A stretch of 64,000 nt of DNA from Streptomyces sp. NBC_00335. Its GTDB lineage: Bacteria > Actinomycetota > Actinomycetes > Streptomycetales > Streptomycetaceae. The position numbers were made by a program, and so were the translations under genes. Shown here piece by piece: positions 44,447-52,961 of the stretch (its first letter is position 1; each line of letters begins with the position of its first letter). The stretch covers positions 558,001 to 622,000 of the forward strand of contig NZ_CP108006.1 of the NCBI RefSeq assembly GCF_036127095.1. Direction: 5' to 3'. Under the pieces are notes generated by a model. That model was not told the DNA's origin. It saw nothing but the letters and a program-made list of their open reading frames with translations, and ran no database searches.

Positions 44447-45600
44447 TGGGTCCGCCCCGGGACGTAGACGTCGGGATGTCCCGGCAGCCGTACGAGGTGG
44501 CTTCCGGTGACCCGGCCGCCGAAGCCCGCGAGGACCGCCGCCGGACCCGGCTCGGGGCCGGAACCCACCCAGGTGACCCGGTACACGGTGGTGAACTCCC
44601 GGCTCGCGGCCAGCCGTCCGGCCGTCCGGGCGCCCGGACCGTGGCCGAGCAGGGCGAGTTCGGTCCCGGAGGGCACCAGGCGGCGTACGGTCGCGGCCAC
44701 GTCCCGGACGTGCGCGGCCGGCTCCTCGTACGGGGCGTCGTTGCGGCCGGACTCCGTTGGCGGTCCGGCGAGTTGGAGCACGCACCGCTCCACCCCGTCC
44801 GCGCCGACGACCTGCTGGAGCAGGACCGCGCCCGCGGCTTCACCGATCCGGTCGGCGTTGCCCCGGTACCCGGCCGGGGTGCCGGTGGTGTCCAGCTCGG
44901 CGAGGAGGCGGCTGCCCGGCTCGGAGCAGGCGGGGCCCCGGTCGAAGAAGGCCCGCAGGGCGGCGCCGATCCCCAGGAGCGGCTCCGCGGCCACGGGCCT
45001 GCCGGTGGCCACCTGCCAGCCGGCGTGATCGTTGAACGGGTTGTCGTCGGTCAGCGCGTTCCAGGCCAGGACGTCGGCGAAGGAGGGGCTGAGCAGGGCG
45101 AAGGCGGGACCCTCGCCGCGTCGGTGCACGAGTTCGCGGAACGCCCGGACGGCGTCCGCCTGCCGGCCCTCCTCCGCCGCGAGGAACACCTCGGCGGCGG
45201 CCGGGTCCACCGACCGCGCCGGGTTACGGGCGCTCTCGGCCCGGATCCGGCCCCTGAGGCCGCACACCGCGAGGCTGACGGCAAGGCTCTCCCGGCCGGT
45301 GAGGACCCCGGCGAGCCACCCGGCCCGCGCCACGCCCCGGCCCCGGGCGGCCCACCCGAGTCCGTCCGGGTCGGTGAGGGCGCGCAGCAGCGTACGCCAG
45401 GCCGCGCGGCGGCGACTGCCGAGACCCAGTGCGGTGACCGGCAGCCGGGAGCCGAGGGCCAGCCGGGAGGCGTAGCGGGAGGCTTCGCCGACGGCGTCGG
45501 CCGCCTCGGCCAGTTCCCGGCACAGGGCGCCCAGTTGATCGGCGTCCGGGTCGGTGGGCGCGGAGGTCGCGGAGGTGCCGGGGGTCGCGGCGTCGGACAT
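44443..45600 (-). CDS. DUF1023-like alpha/beta hydrolase fold protein lacking the nucleophile
   Basis: A 385-residue protein, ATG 45600 after GAGGAA. A helical N-terminal part (LCRELAEAADAVGEASRYASRLAL) precedes a region ending in an alpha/beta hydrolase-like fold: GAVLLQQVVGADGVERCVLQLAG, TELALLGHGPGARTAGRLAASREF, YRVTWVGSGPEPGPAA. The expected elbow G-H-S-x-G reads G-H-G-P-G, so the serine nucleophile is missing. It is coupled to the WXG100-like gene. This pairing resembles actinobacterial type VII substrate pairs in which the larger protein carries an effector or toxin domain; here it may be catalytically inert. Confidence 0.68.
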   Translation of the reverse strand: MSDAATPGTSATSAPTDPDADQLGALCRELAEAADAVGEASRYASRLALGSRLPVTALGLGSRRRAAWRTLLRALTDPDGLGWAARGRGVARAGWLAGVLTGRESLAVSLAVCGLRGRIRAESARNPARSVDPAAAEVFLAAEEGRQADAVRAFRELVHRRGEGPAFALLSPSFADVLAWNALTDDNPFNDHAGWQVATGRPVAAEPLLGIGAALRAFFDRGPACSEPGSRLLAELDTTGTPAGYRGNADRIGEAAGAVLLQQVVGADGVERCVLQLAGPPTESGRNDAPYEEPAAHVRDVAATVRRLVPSGTELALLGHGPGARTAGRLAASREFTTVYRVTWVGSGPEPGPAAVLAGFGGRVTGSHLVRLPGHPDVYVPGRTQ

Positions 45601-45750
45601 GGATTCCTCGTCGGGTCGGATGAGCGTCGGGCAGGACGGGGCGGGACGAACAGGTCGGTCGGCCATCGGGCGGGCGAGGAGGCGGGCAGGCGGGCCGGGT
45701 GGGCCCGATGCCGTGGCGCCGCCCGGGTGCGGGCGAGGCCGGTGCCGCGG

Positions 45751-47019
45751 TCAGCGGCGGGTCAGGCGCAGGCGGATGCCCTGCGGGTCCAGGGCCGCGG
45801 GGAGCGGGCCGTGGGGGTCGAGCACGGGCCGGACGGGCCGGACCCGGTGTCCGCGCAGCACCTCCGCGCAGAGCGCCGCGGTGACCAGCAGCCCCAGCTG
45901 TTCGCCGGGGCACCGGCCGCCGGCATGGCTGAACGGGGCCATCCGGACGTCCCGGTCCGCTTCGCGGGAAGCCCACCGGCCCGGTACGAAGACGTGCGCG
46001 GCGGGCACGTGCTCGGGGTCGCGCTGGTGGAACAGCACGGGCAGCACCACACAGGTCCCGGCGGGATGCCGCACGCCCCGCCATTCGGTTTCGGCCCGGG
46101 TGATCCGTATCAGGTCGGGCACGGCCGGATAGAGGCGCAGCGATTCCCGGACGCAGGCGCGCAGCCGGGGCAGCGCGCCCTGCGCGGAGCCCTGTGTCCA
46201 TCCGGCGGCGCGGGCCTCGGCGGCGACGGCGTCCTGTTCGGCCGGGTGCGCGCCGAGCAGCAGCAGGGTGCGCAGCAGGACGCCGGGGACGAGGTCGAAG
46301 GCGGCCAGCCACTGGCGGACCTGCCCGACCGGGTCCGCCGGTGGCAGGCCCGCCCCGGGCCGGTCCGGCCCGCCGAGGGGGTCCGCGTGGCGGCGGGCCC
46401 GCCCGATGAGGGTGTGCGGCTCCGCGAGGTCGGCGTACGCGGCGATCCGCGCGCCGGCCCTGTCGTGGGAACGCCCGAGCCTGCGGCCGAGTTCCGCGTC
46501 CTCGGCGGCCGCGTCGCCGAGGACGATGCGCCGGGCCGCGCGGGCCACGGAGTGGCGTACGCGGGCGAGTTCGAGGGAACCCCCCGCCGTCAGGCGCCGG
46601 GCCTCGTCGGTGAGGACCGAGAGGAACGCCCCGCACGAGGGGTGCATGGTCAGCCCCGCGGCGAGCACCGACTCGTCGACCGCCCGCCGCCCGGCGCGCG
46701 ACCCGGCGTGGGCGCAGCTGCCGTCCGCCTCCGCGGCGGGCTGGACGGGGGAGCCGACGGGTTCGGCGTAGAACTGCCGGATGTCCTGCGGATCGAGGAT
46801 GAGCAGGACGGTGCCGGTCAGCCCCCGTACGAGCACGGGCGCCCCGCCGTGCCGCTCGCGCAGGGCCCGCAGGGTGGCGGCGGACCAGCGCGGCCGGCCG
46901 GGCCCCGCGTGCCCGCGCACCGCACGGGGCCGGACGCTCACGAAGCCCCGTACCAGGGCGGGCAGCGCGTGCGCGGCGGCGAACCGGGCGCTCTCGCCGC
47001 GCCCCGCACCGGCCGTCAT
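45751..47019 (-). CDS. Cytochrome P450
   Basis: A 422-residue protein. The heme-binding loop is FSHAGGRCPGEQLG with ligand C370. The K-helix E-x-x-R is in ACVRESLRLYPAVPDLIR, and PGRW supplies the PERF-like motif. Around the oxygen-binding helix the usual AGxxT is not recognised (AAFDLVPGVLLRTLLLLGAHP), so catalysis may be unusual. ATG 47019 is used because upstream residues are low-complexity, but it lacks a clear ribosome site. No ferredoxin gene is adjacent. The substrate is unknown. Confidence 0.87.
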   Translation of the reverse strand: MTAGAGRGESARFAAAHALPALVRGFVSVRPRAVRGHAGPGRPRWSAATLRALRERHGGAPVLVRGLTGTVLLILDPQDIRQFYAEPVGSPVQPAAEADGSCAHAGSRAGRRAVDESVLAAGLTMHPSCGAFLSVLTDEARRLTAGGSLELARVRHSVARAARRIVLGDAAAEDAELGRRLGRSHDRAGARIAAYADLAEPHTLIGRARRHADPLGGPDRPGAGLPPADPVGQVRQWLAAFDLVPGVLLRTLLLLGAHPAEQDAVAAEARAAGWTQGSAQGALPRLRACVRESLRLYPAVPDLIRITRAETEWRGVRHPAGTCVVLPVLFHQRDPEHVPAAHVFVPGRWASREADRDVRMAPFSHAGGRCPGEQLGLLVTAALCAEVLRGHRVRPVRPVLDPHGPLPAALDPQGIRLRLTRR

Positions 47020-47227
47020 GCGGGGGCCTGGGCGGCCGGGGCCGGCGGCGTGCGCGCCCCGCGGGCGGTCTCGTGGGCCGTACGCATCCGTGTACCTCCA
47101 CGCAGCCTGGACTCGACGTTCGGTGACCTCGCGCTCACCGTACGTCGACCGTCCCGGGTCCGCGCCCCGAGGACCACGAGGGGGGTACGCAGGGGCCACG
47201 GGCGGGCTAGGGGCGCCTCCGGGCGGG

Positions 47228-47778
47228 CTACGGGCGGGGCGGGGATCCCGGTTCGAGGTCGGCATCGGGGTCGAGTTCGAGATCGACGAGCAGTGCCGCG
47301 ACCTCCGGACCGGCGGCGAGGTAGTCCGTGAAGGTCGCGTTGTTCAGGGCCCGCGGGGAGCGTCCGAGGCGGACCAGGCCGATGGCGGCGGCCGGCGCCA
47401 GGCCACCCTCGACGAGGCACTGGGCGACGACCAGGCCGGAGCGGTTGTAACCGGAATGGCAGCGCACCAGGACCCGCCGTCCGGAGTCGAGTGCGACACG
47501 GGCGGCGCGGGCGAGGTGGAGGACGGTACGCAGCTGCGCGCCCGTGAGCGGGCGTCCGGCATCTCGTGCACCAGGTGTTCCACGCGCGGGTCGGGGCCGT
47601 GGCCCGGGCGGCTGAAGAGGCTGACGACGAGGTCGAACTCGGCTCCGACGACGACCGGCCGCAGCTCTCCGGCCGGGTCGGTCCAGTAGTGGCCGCCCAT
47701 CCACAGGCCGGGGGTGATCTCGTCCCAGGGACTCTGCGGACCGGGCATGTCACGGTCCTTCCGGCGGGTCTTCTTCAT
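47228..47778 (-). pseudogene. Dual-specificity-type protein phosphatase, frameshifted at about 47,552
   Basis: From ATG 47778 (GGAG upstream) the first frame reads SPWDEITPGLWMGGHYWTDPAGELRPVVVGAEFDLVVSLFSRPGHGPDPRVEHLVHEMPD. The C-terminal half is in another frame: PLTGAQLRTVLHLARAARVALDSGRRVLVRCHSGYNRSGLVVAQCLVEGGLAPAAAIGLVRLGRSPRALNNATF. The latter includes the C-x5-R active site (CHSGYNRS). One base missing around 47,549-47,556 explains the split. If intact it would be about 183 residues. Either a recent pseudogene or a sequencing indel. Confidence 0.85.
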
Positions 47779-47818
47779 CGGACTCCGAAGATACAACCAC
47801 CTTGTGCCGTCCGTGACT

Positions 47819-48631
47819 TCAGGCGAAGGCCGCTTCCCGGAAGGCCGTACGGAGCGGGGCCGACGGGGTGGTGGGGAGGAGGACCGCCCAGCGGCGCCCG
47901 CCCGGGGAGAGCCACAGGGCCGGGCCTTCGCCGTGGGACCAGGACCCGTGTGCGGCGGGGTGCCAGAGGAGGCCCCGGGCGGGTAGCAGTTCGCCGGTGC
48001 GGATGCGGAGCGACTGCGCCGTCCAGGCCCGGCTGACGGGGCCGCCCGCCGGGGCGAGGAGGTGACTCAGGAACCGGCCGAGGTCGGCGACGGGCGCACG
48101 CAGGGTCCCGTCGGCGGTGAAGCCCGTCCGGGTCATGCCGAGCGGCGCCCAGACCCGCGCGGCGGCGACCCCGGCGAGGGGGCCGCCGCACAGCCGCTCG
48201 GCGAGCGCGAAGAGGGCGGGCGACACCCCGGAGCCGTGGGTGAGCAGGTGGTGCGCGGTGGTTCCGGCGGGCAGGCCGTCGCCCGCCCCGTAGGCGGTCA
48301 GCGGGGTGTGCAGGGCCAGCTCCCCCGCGTCCACGAGCATCCCGATGACGGGCCACACGGCGAGCACGCCCGCCAGAGCGCCGACATCGGGGGCGGTGTC
48401 GGGGTCCCCGGCCTCCACCACCGCGTCCGGACCGTCCGCGCCGCCGACGGCCCAGCCGGCCCCGGGGTCCGCGTCCCGTACGAGGGCCGCGATCCGGTCG
48501 ACGCCGCCGGCCGGAGCCTGCTGCGTGACCGGCTCGTGCTGCTCGGCCTGCCCGGTCTGACCGGCCCGCCCGGTCTGATCGGCCCGCCCGGTCTGATCGG
48601 CCTGTCCGGCCCGGTCGCTCTGGAGCGTCAT
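47819..48631 (-). CDS. Beta-lactamase/esterase-fold protein without SxxK motif
   Basis: A 270-residue protein. The N-terminus is a Gln/Thr/Gly repeat (GQADQTGRADQTGRAGQTGQ). The class C beta-lactamase/EstB fold is recognisable: MLVDAGELALHTPLTAYGAGDGLPAGTTAHHLLTHGSGV, VAAARVWAPLGMTRTGFTADG and LLWHPAAHGSWSHGEGP. Where active members have S-x-T-K before the LVD-G-L helix, this protein has VGALAGVLAVWPVIG, with no Ser or Lys. It is therefore probably catalytically dead and may act as a binding protein. It sits between the DUF4436 and phosphatase genes on the same strand. Confidence 0.78.
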   Translation of the reverse strand: MTLQSDRAGQADQTGRADQTGRAGQTGQAEQHEPVTQQAPAGGVDRIAALVRDADPGAGWAVGGADGPDAVVEAGDPDTAPDVGALAGVLAVWPVIGMLVDAGELALHTPLTAYGAGDGLPAGTTAHHLLTHGSGVSPALFALAERLCGGPLAGVAAARVWAPLGMTRTGFTADGTLRAPVADLGRFLSHLLAPAGGPVSRAWTAQSLRIRTGELLPARGLLWHPAAHGSWSHGEGPALWLSPGGRRWAVLLPTTPSAPLRTAFREAAFA

Positions 48632-48836
48632 GGTCAGCCACGGTACGGCGCCCGCCGCACCCGTCCCGCGCGTCGCGCGGTCCGGCCGCGGCGGGCCACC
48701 CGAATGCCCCGCGGCCCGCCCGGCACCGCCGGCCCGGGAATGTGGGGCCCCGGCCCGTGCGGGCCGCAGGGGCCCGGATCCGTACGCCCGGTCCCGTACG
48801 CCGCCCCCCGCCGCCGGCTGCGACCCGTACGCCGGT

Positions 48837-49733
48837 TCAGGCCCCGCCCACTGCGCCCACCGCGTCCGCCCCCTCCGCCGGCGGCTCCGCCCGGATGCCC
48901 GTGACGACCACGGTGATCAGGCAGAACGCGATGAGGATCTCCGCCCAGAGGAAGGCGAGGTAGTCGAGCAGACAGCCGATCGGCGGTGTGCCCGGGGCGG
49001 TGTTGCGAAAGGCGGCCAGCGCGAACAGGGTGGCGGCCATCCAGCCGAGGGCGGGCCAGGTGAGCCCCTTGCGGCGGGTGACGAGGTACCAGCCGCCGAT
49101 CAGGACGGACACGGCGAGCGCCCACATCGCGATCATCATGAAGACCGCGAACACGAGCACGCTGTTGGAGCGGGCCACCCCGATGTCGAGGACGGCCGCG
49201 CCGTCGGCCGCCGTCGAGGCCTCCACCGTGGACGAGAAGAGCACGTCGTTGTTGGAGAACAGGACCCGCACCGGAACCTTCTCGTGGCCCAGTACGGCCG
49301 CGAACTCCACGTCCGCCCCGTAGGCGTCGAAGGGGTAGTCCGTGATGGAGCCGCCCGTCATGGCCACCGGCACGTCCAGGGTGGAGATGCGCTGGTGGGC
49401 CTTGAAGGACAGGTCGCCGCGGGTGGCCGTCGAGGTCTGGAGGGTGAGGTCGTCGGCGGGTGCGATCCCGCCGGCCTCGGCCAGCGCCCCGCGGGGCGTG
49501 ACCAGGACCCGCAGCACCAGCTCGCGCCCGGCGGCGTCGACGCGCTGGATGGTCGCCTCCACGTCCACCCGGTCGGGATCGGCCCGGCCCGCGGTGTGGA
49601 CGGTGTCCTGGGCCTGGCGTTCGCCGAACTGCAGCCAGGCCCCCACGCCGACCGCCGCCACGATCGCGAGCAGGAGCAGACCCGGGAGCAGCGGGAAGCG
49701 GCGCCCGGACGGACGGCGTCGCACAGCGCTCAC
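48837..49733 (-). CDS. DUF4436-like membrane protein
   Basis: A 298-residue protein. GTG 49733 overlaps the stop of the agmatine deiminase gene, so they are coupled. A first helix (FPLLPGLLLLAIVAAVGVGAWL) is followed by a ~150-residue extracytoplasmic beta-rich domain (VDVEATIQRVDAAGRELVLRVLVTPRG, YPFDAYGADVEFAAVL) and three C-terminal helices (SVLVFAVFMMIAMWALAVSVLIGGW, WPALGWMAATLFALAAF, YLAFLWAEILIAFCLITVVVTG). The layout matches DUF4436, which has no assigned function. Confidence 0.82.
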   Translation of the reverse strand: MSAVRRRPSGRRFPLLPGLLLLAIVAAVGVGAWLQFGERQAQDTVHTAGRADPDRVDVEATIQRVDAAGRELVLRVLVTPRGALAEAGGIAPADDLTLQTSTATRGDLSFKAHQRISTLDVPVAMTGGSITDYPFDAYGADVEFAAVLGHEKVPVRVLFSNNDVLFSSTVEASTAADGAAVLDIGVARSNSVLVFAVFMMIAMWALAVSVLIGGWYLVTRRKGLTWPALGWMAATLFALAAFRNTAPGTPPIGCLLDYLAFLWAEILIAFCLITVVVTGIRAEPPAEGADAVGAVGGA

Positions 49734-50893
49734 GCGGCGGGCTTGCCGGGCTGGTCGTGGGTCGAGCAGTGGATGCCACCGCCGCCCGAGGCGATCGTGT
49801 CGATCACGACGGGGACGATGTCCCGCTTGGGGAAGTGTTCCTGCAGGATGCCGCGGGCCCGGTCGTCGGCCTGGCGGTCCCCGAACTTCGGCATGAAGAC
49901 GGAGTCGTTGGCGATGTAGAAGTTGGCGTAGGTCGACACGAAGTCGTCGCCCTCTCCCGTGATCTTGTCCAGGTCGGGCTGCGGCAGGTCGATGATCTCG
50001 AACTTCCGGCCGCGGGCGTCCGTCGCCTTCGAGAGGACCGACTTCGCCTGGTCGGCGGAGCGGGACCAGGAGTCCTTCGGGGTGTTCGGGTGGGCGCGGT
50101 CCAGCAGGACGACACCGGGCGCGGCGAACCGTACGAGGCTGTCCACGTGGGCGTCGGTGATGTCCTCGCCGCGCACGCCGGCCAGCCAGACCACCGTCTC
50201 GACGCCCAGGGTCTGCTTGAGCTCGGCCTCGATCGTGTCCCGGCTCTTGCCGCGGTTGCGGTTGTCGTTGACGATCGAGCTCTCGGTGATCAGCAGGGTG
50301 CCCTCGCCGTCGGTCTCGAAGGAGCCGCCCTCGGCCACCAGCGGAGCCTGGACCCGGGGGATCCCGTACTTCTGGAGCAGGAGGCGGCCGACCTGGCCGT
50401 CGTTCTTGTGCTCCTGCTTGTTGCCCCAGCCGTTGAAGTTGAAGTCGACGCCGATGACCTTGCCCTGCTCCTCGACGAACACCGGGACGGTGTCGCGGGC
50501 CCACAGGTCGTCCACGGCCAGCGGGATCACCTCGACCTCGGAGCCGCAGGCCTTCTGCGCCGCGGCCACCTGCTCGGGCCGGGCCATCATGACGACCGCC
50601 TCGTACTTCCCGACGGCCCGGGCGATCCGGGCGATGTCCTCGCGCACATAGCGCAGGTCCTCCATCCAGACCGCGTCCAGCGCGGGCCAGGCCATGAAGG
50701 TCCGGGTGTGGCTCTCCCACTCGGCGCCGAGCCGGCGCTCGGCACCGGCCGGGGAGGCCTGGGGGGTGCCCGCGGGGGCGTTGGAGCGCGGGGCGCTCGG
50801 CGAAGGGCCGCAGGCGGTGGCCCCGAAGGCGAGTGCGCCGAGCCCGGCGAAGGTGCGGAGGGCGGTCCGGCGTGTGGGGGGCAGGTGGGACAC
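49730..50893 (-). CDS. Exported agmatine/peptidyl-arginine deiminase family protein
   Basis: A 387-residue protein; GTG 50893 follows GGAG. The N-terminus is TRRTALRTFAGLGALAFGATAC, a Tat-like signal ending in a possible lipobox Cys. The PAD_porph/agmatine deiminase fold is complete: EWESHTRTFMAWP, DDLWARDTVPVFV, LVAEGGSFETDGEGT, DITDAHVDSLVRF, and nucleophile C376 in GGGGIHCSTHDQP. It probably hydrolyses agmatine to N-carbamoylputrescine and ammonia, or deiminates arginine residues, outside the membrane. It is transcribed away from the kinase across a TetR-like palindrome. Confidence 0.92.
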   Translation of the reverse strand: MSHLPPTRRTALRTFAGLGALAFGATACGPSPSAPRSNAPAGTPQASPAGAERRLGAEWESHTRTFMAWPALDAVWMEDLRYVREDIARIARAVGKYEAVVMMARPEQVAAAQKACGSEVEVIPLAVDDLWARDTVPVFVEEQGKVIGVDFNFNGWGNKQEHKNDGQVGRLLLQKYGIPRVQAPLVAEGGSFETDGEGTLLITESSIVNDNRNRGKSRDTIEAELKQTLGVETVVWLAGVRGEDITDAHVDSLVRFAAPGVVLLDRAHPNTPKDSWSRSADQAKSVLSKATDARGRKFEIIDLPQPDLDKITGEGDDFVSTYANFYIANDSVFMPKFGDRQADDRARGILQEHFPKRDIVPVVIDTIASGGGGIHCSTHDQPGKPAA

Positions 50894-51063
50894 GGGGAAC
50901 TCCGATCGAGGACTGGCGGGACGACTGCGTCCGGCCAGGACGGGCGCGGGAGGCACGGCACGGGCCGACCGCCCCGGGCCCCTGAGACAAGGGTGCGCCC
51001 TCCGTCCGCGAAGGGCCGTGACGCGGGGCGGGTGGTGCGGGCACGTGTCGCCCACTCTGGCAC

Positions 51064-51081
51064 TGACTGAAAATTCAGTCA
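51064..51081. promoter_or_regulatory. TGACTGAA-AA-TTCAGTCA palindrome (TetR-type operator)
   Basis: A perfect 8-2-8 dyad, AT-rich in a GC-rich context, between the divergent agmatine deiminase and kinase genes (171 and 77 bp from their starts). Its form is common for TetR-family operators, with sites of the TGACTGAA...TTCAGTCA type. No TetR gene is in the window nearby. Confidence 0.6.
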
Positions 51082-51157
51082 ATTCATGGCACGATGCGCG
51101 CAGGGCCCCTGCCGCATCGCGGCGCATCTCGCATCGCTTCGTTGAAAGAGCCACCGC

Positions 51158-52900
51158 ATGAGCCACCCCATGTCCGAGCAGCACTCCGGCGCACAGCCGG
51201 CCCGTACGGCACTGTCCGCGGACGATCCGCAGGAGATCGGCGGCTACGCCCTGCACGCCCGGCTCGGCTCCGGCGGCATGGGCGTGGTCTACCTGGCCCA
51301 TACGCCCGGCGGCCGCCCCATCGCGCTCAAGGCCGTCCGCAGGGAGCTCGCCTCCGATCCCGAGTTCCGCCGGCGGTTCGCCCAGGAGGTGGCCAGCGCC
51401 CGCCGGATCCACGGGCTGTTCACCGCCCAGGTGATCGATTCCGGGGTCGAGGACCCCACGCCGTGGCTCGCCACCGCGTACGTGCCCGGTCCCTCGCTGC
51501 ACGAGGTCGTACGGCGGCACGGGCCGCTGCCGGTGCACACGGTCCTGCTGCTCCTGGCGGGCATAGCCGAGGCGCTCCAGGCCATCCACGGGGCGGGCGT
51601 GGTCCACCGCGACCTGAAGCCGGCCAACGTGCTGCTCGCGGGGGACGGCCCCAAGGTGATCGACTTCGGGATCGCGCGCGCGGCCGACGCCGCCGCGCTC
51701 ACCGGTACGGGGCTGCGGATCGGCACGGCGGCGTTCATGGCGCCCGAGCAGGCGCTCGGCCATCCGGCGACCCCGGCGACCGACGTCTTCGCGCTCGGGA
51801 CCCTGGCCGCGTACGTCGCGTGCGGGATCGCGCCCTTCGGGAACGGGCCGGAGTCCAGCGCCCTCTACCGGGTCGTCCACGAGCATCCCGATCTCACCCG
51901 GGTGCCGGACGAGCTGTACGCCCTCGTCTCCTGGTGCCTCGCGAAGCATCCCGAGGACCGTCCGCAGCCGGCCGAGCTGATCGCCTCGGTGCGGGCGCAC
52001 CCCCTGGTGTGCGGGCGGCCGGAATTCACCGACGGCTGGCTGCCCCGGCAGGTCCGTGAGGAGCTCGGGGGCGGGGGCGACACCGTGTGGCCGTCCGCCC
52101 CGGAGCCGTTCCAGGCCACCAGGACGGCGACCGCCCGTCCGGGCCCGGCGGGCCCCACCCCGACCGCCCCCGGGCAGGCCTTCCCCGGGCCGCGCACCGA
52201 TTCCGGACCCTGGCCGGGCGCACAGGCACCGGCACCCACACCCGCACAGGCACCGGTCCCCGCACTCGCACCCGCGCCCGCACCGGCCCCCGCTCCGGCA
52301 CCCGCCCCCGTCCCGAGCCACGGCCGGCCGGCCCGCGGGCGCCGGCTCCCGCTGCTTGCGACCCTCATCGTGACCGGCACCCTGCTGGCCGCCGCCGGCG
52401 CCGTGTACTACCTGGACGCCCCCACGGACGGGACCCCCGTCACCGGTGGCACCCCCGTCACCACCCCCACCGCCCCCACCGCCTCCTCGCCCACGGCCAC
52501 CCCCGGCCCCACCCCGCCCGACCCGGCCGCCGGCTACCTGCCCGGCTACACGAAGACCAAGCTCACCGCCCCCGACTCCGGATACGAGTTCGACCTGAAG
52601 GCCGGCAAGGTGGTGCCCGCGGAGACGGCCGCCTGGTACCTGGCGCGCGAGGGCCAGGCCCTGGTCCTCTCCGAGGAGTCGGACTCCTTCGTGTCCGACT
52701 CCGGGGAACTGACGGTGGCCGCCTGCCTGCACGGCATCGAGACCCGCCCGGCCGCCGATCTGTCCTTCGCCGCACTCGCGAAGTCCCGGCCGTTCTGCGT
52801 GCGCAGCCCGGACCGGAGCGAGATCGCGATCGTGAGACTGGTCGAGGCCCCGGCCGACGAATCCGCCACGATCCTGGTGGACCAGTACCGCCGGAGCTGA
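51158..52900 (+). CDS. Membrane Ser/Thr protein kinase (PknB-like)
   Basis: A 580-residue protein. The kinase domain, residues about 28-285, has RLGSGGMGVVYLAHT, IALKAVRRE, HRDLKPANVL with catalytic D152, KVIDFGIAR, GTAAFMAPEQAL and TDVFALGTLAAYVACGIAPF. A Pro/Ala-rich juxtamembrane region (APAPTPAQAPVPALAPAPAP) leads to one helix (LPLLATLIVTGTLLAAAGAVYYL). The extracellular part has a Thr/Pro linker and a ~110-residue domain (GYEFDLKAGKVVPAETAAWYL...ACLHGIETRP...PFCVRS) with two Cys that may form a disulfide. No PASTA repeats. The sensed signal is unknown. Confidence 0.95.
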   Translation: MSHPMSEQHSGAQPARTALSADDPQEIGGYALHARLGSGGMGVVYLAHTPGGRPIALKAVRRELASDPEFRRRFAQEVASARRIHGLFTAQVIDSGVEDPTPWLATAYVPGPSLHEVVRRHGPLPVHTVLLLLAGIAEALQAIHGAGVVHRDLKPANVLLAGDGPKVIDFGIARAADAAALTGTGLRIGTAAFMAPEQALGHPATPATDVFALGTLAAYVACGIAPFGNGPESSALYRVVHEHPDLTRVPDELYALVSWCLAKHPEDRPQPAELIASVRAHPLVCGRPEFTDGWLPRQVREELGGGGDTVWPSAPEPFQATRTATARPGPAGPTPTAPGQAFPGPRTDSGPWPGAQAPAPTPAQAPVPALAPAPAPAPAPAPAPVPSHGRPARGRRLPLLATLIVTGTLLAAAGAVYYLDAPTDGTPVTGGTPVTTPTAPTASSPTATPGPTPPDPAAGYLPGYTKTKLTAPDSGYEFDLKAGKVVPAETAAWYLAREGQALVLSEESDSFVSDSGELTVAACLHGIETRPAADLSFAALAKSRPFCVRSPDRSEIAIVRLVEAPADESATILVDQYRRS

Positions 52901-52961
52901 CCGGCCCGTGCGGCCCCGAAACCCGGATGACGGCGGCTCGTGGATTCGGCAGGATCGCCGC

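Noticed and set aside
43396..47331. 1311-codon + strand ORF
   Set aside because: It lies out of frame with gntP and antisense to the P450 and hydrolase genes, is Gly/Arg/Pro-rich with no motifs, and is a GC-rich shadow frame.
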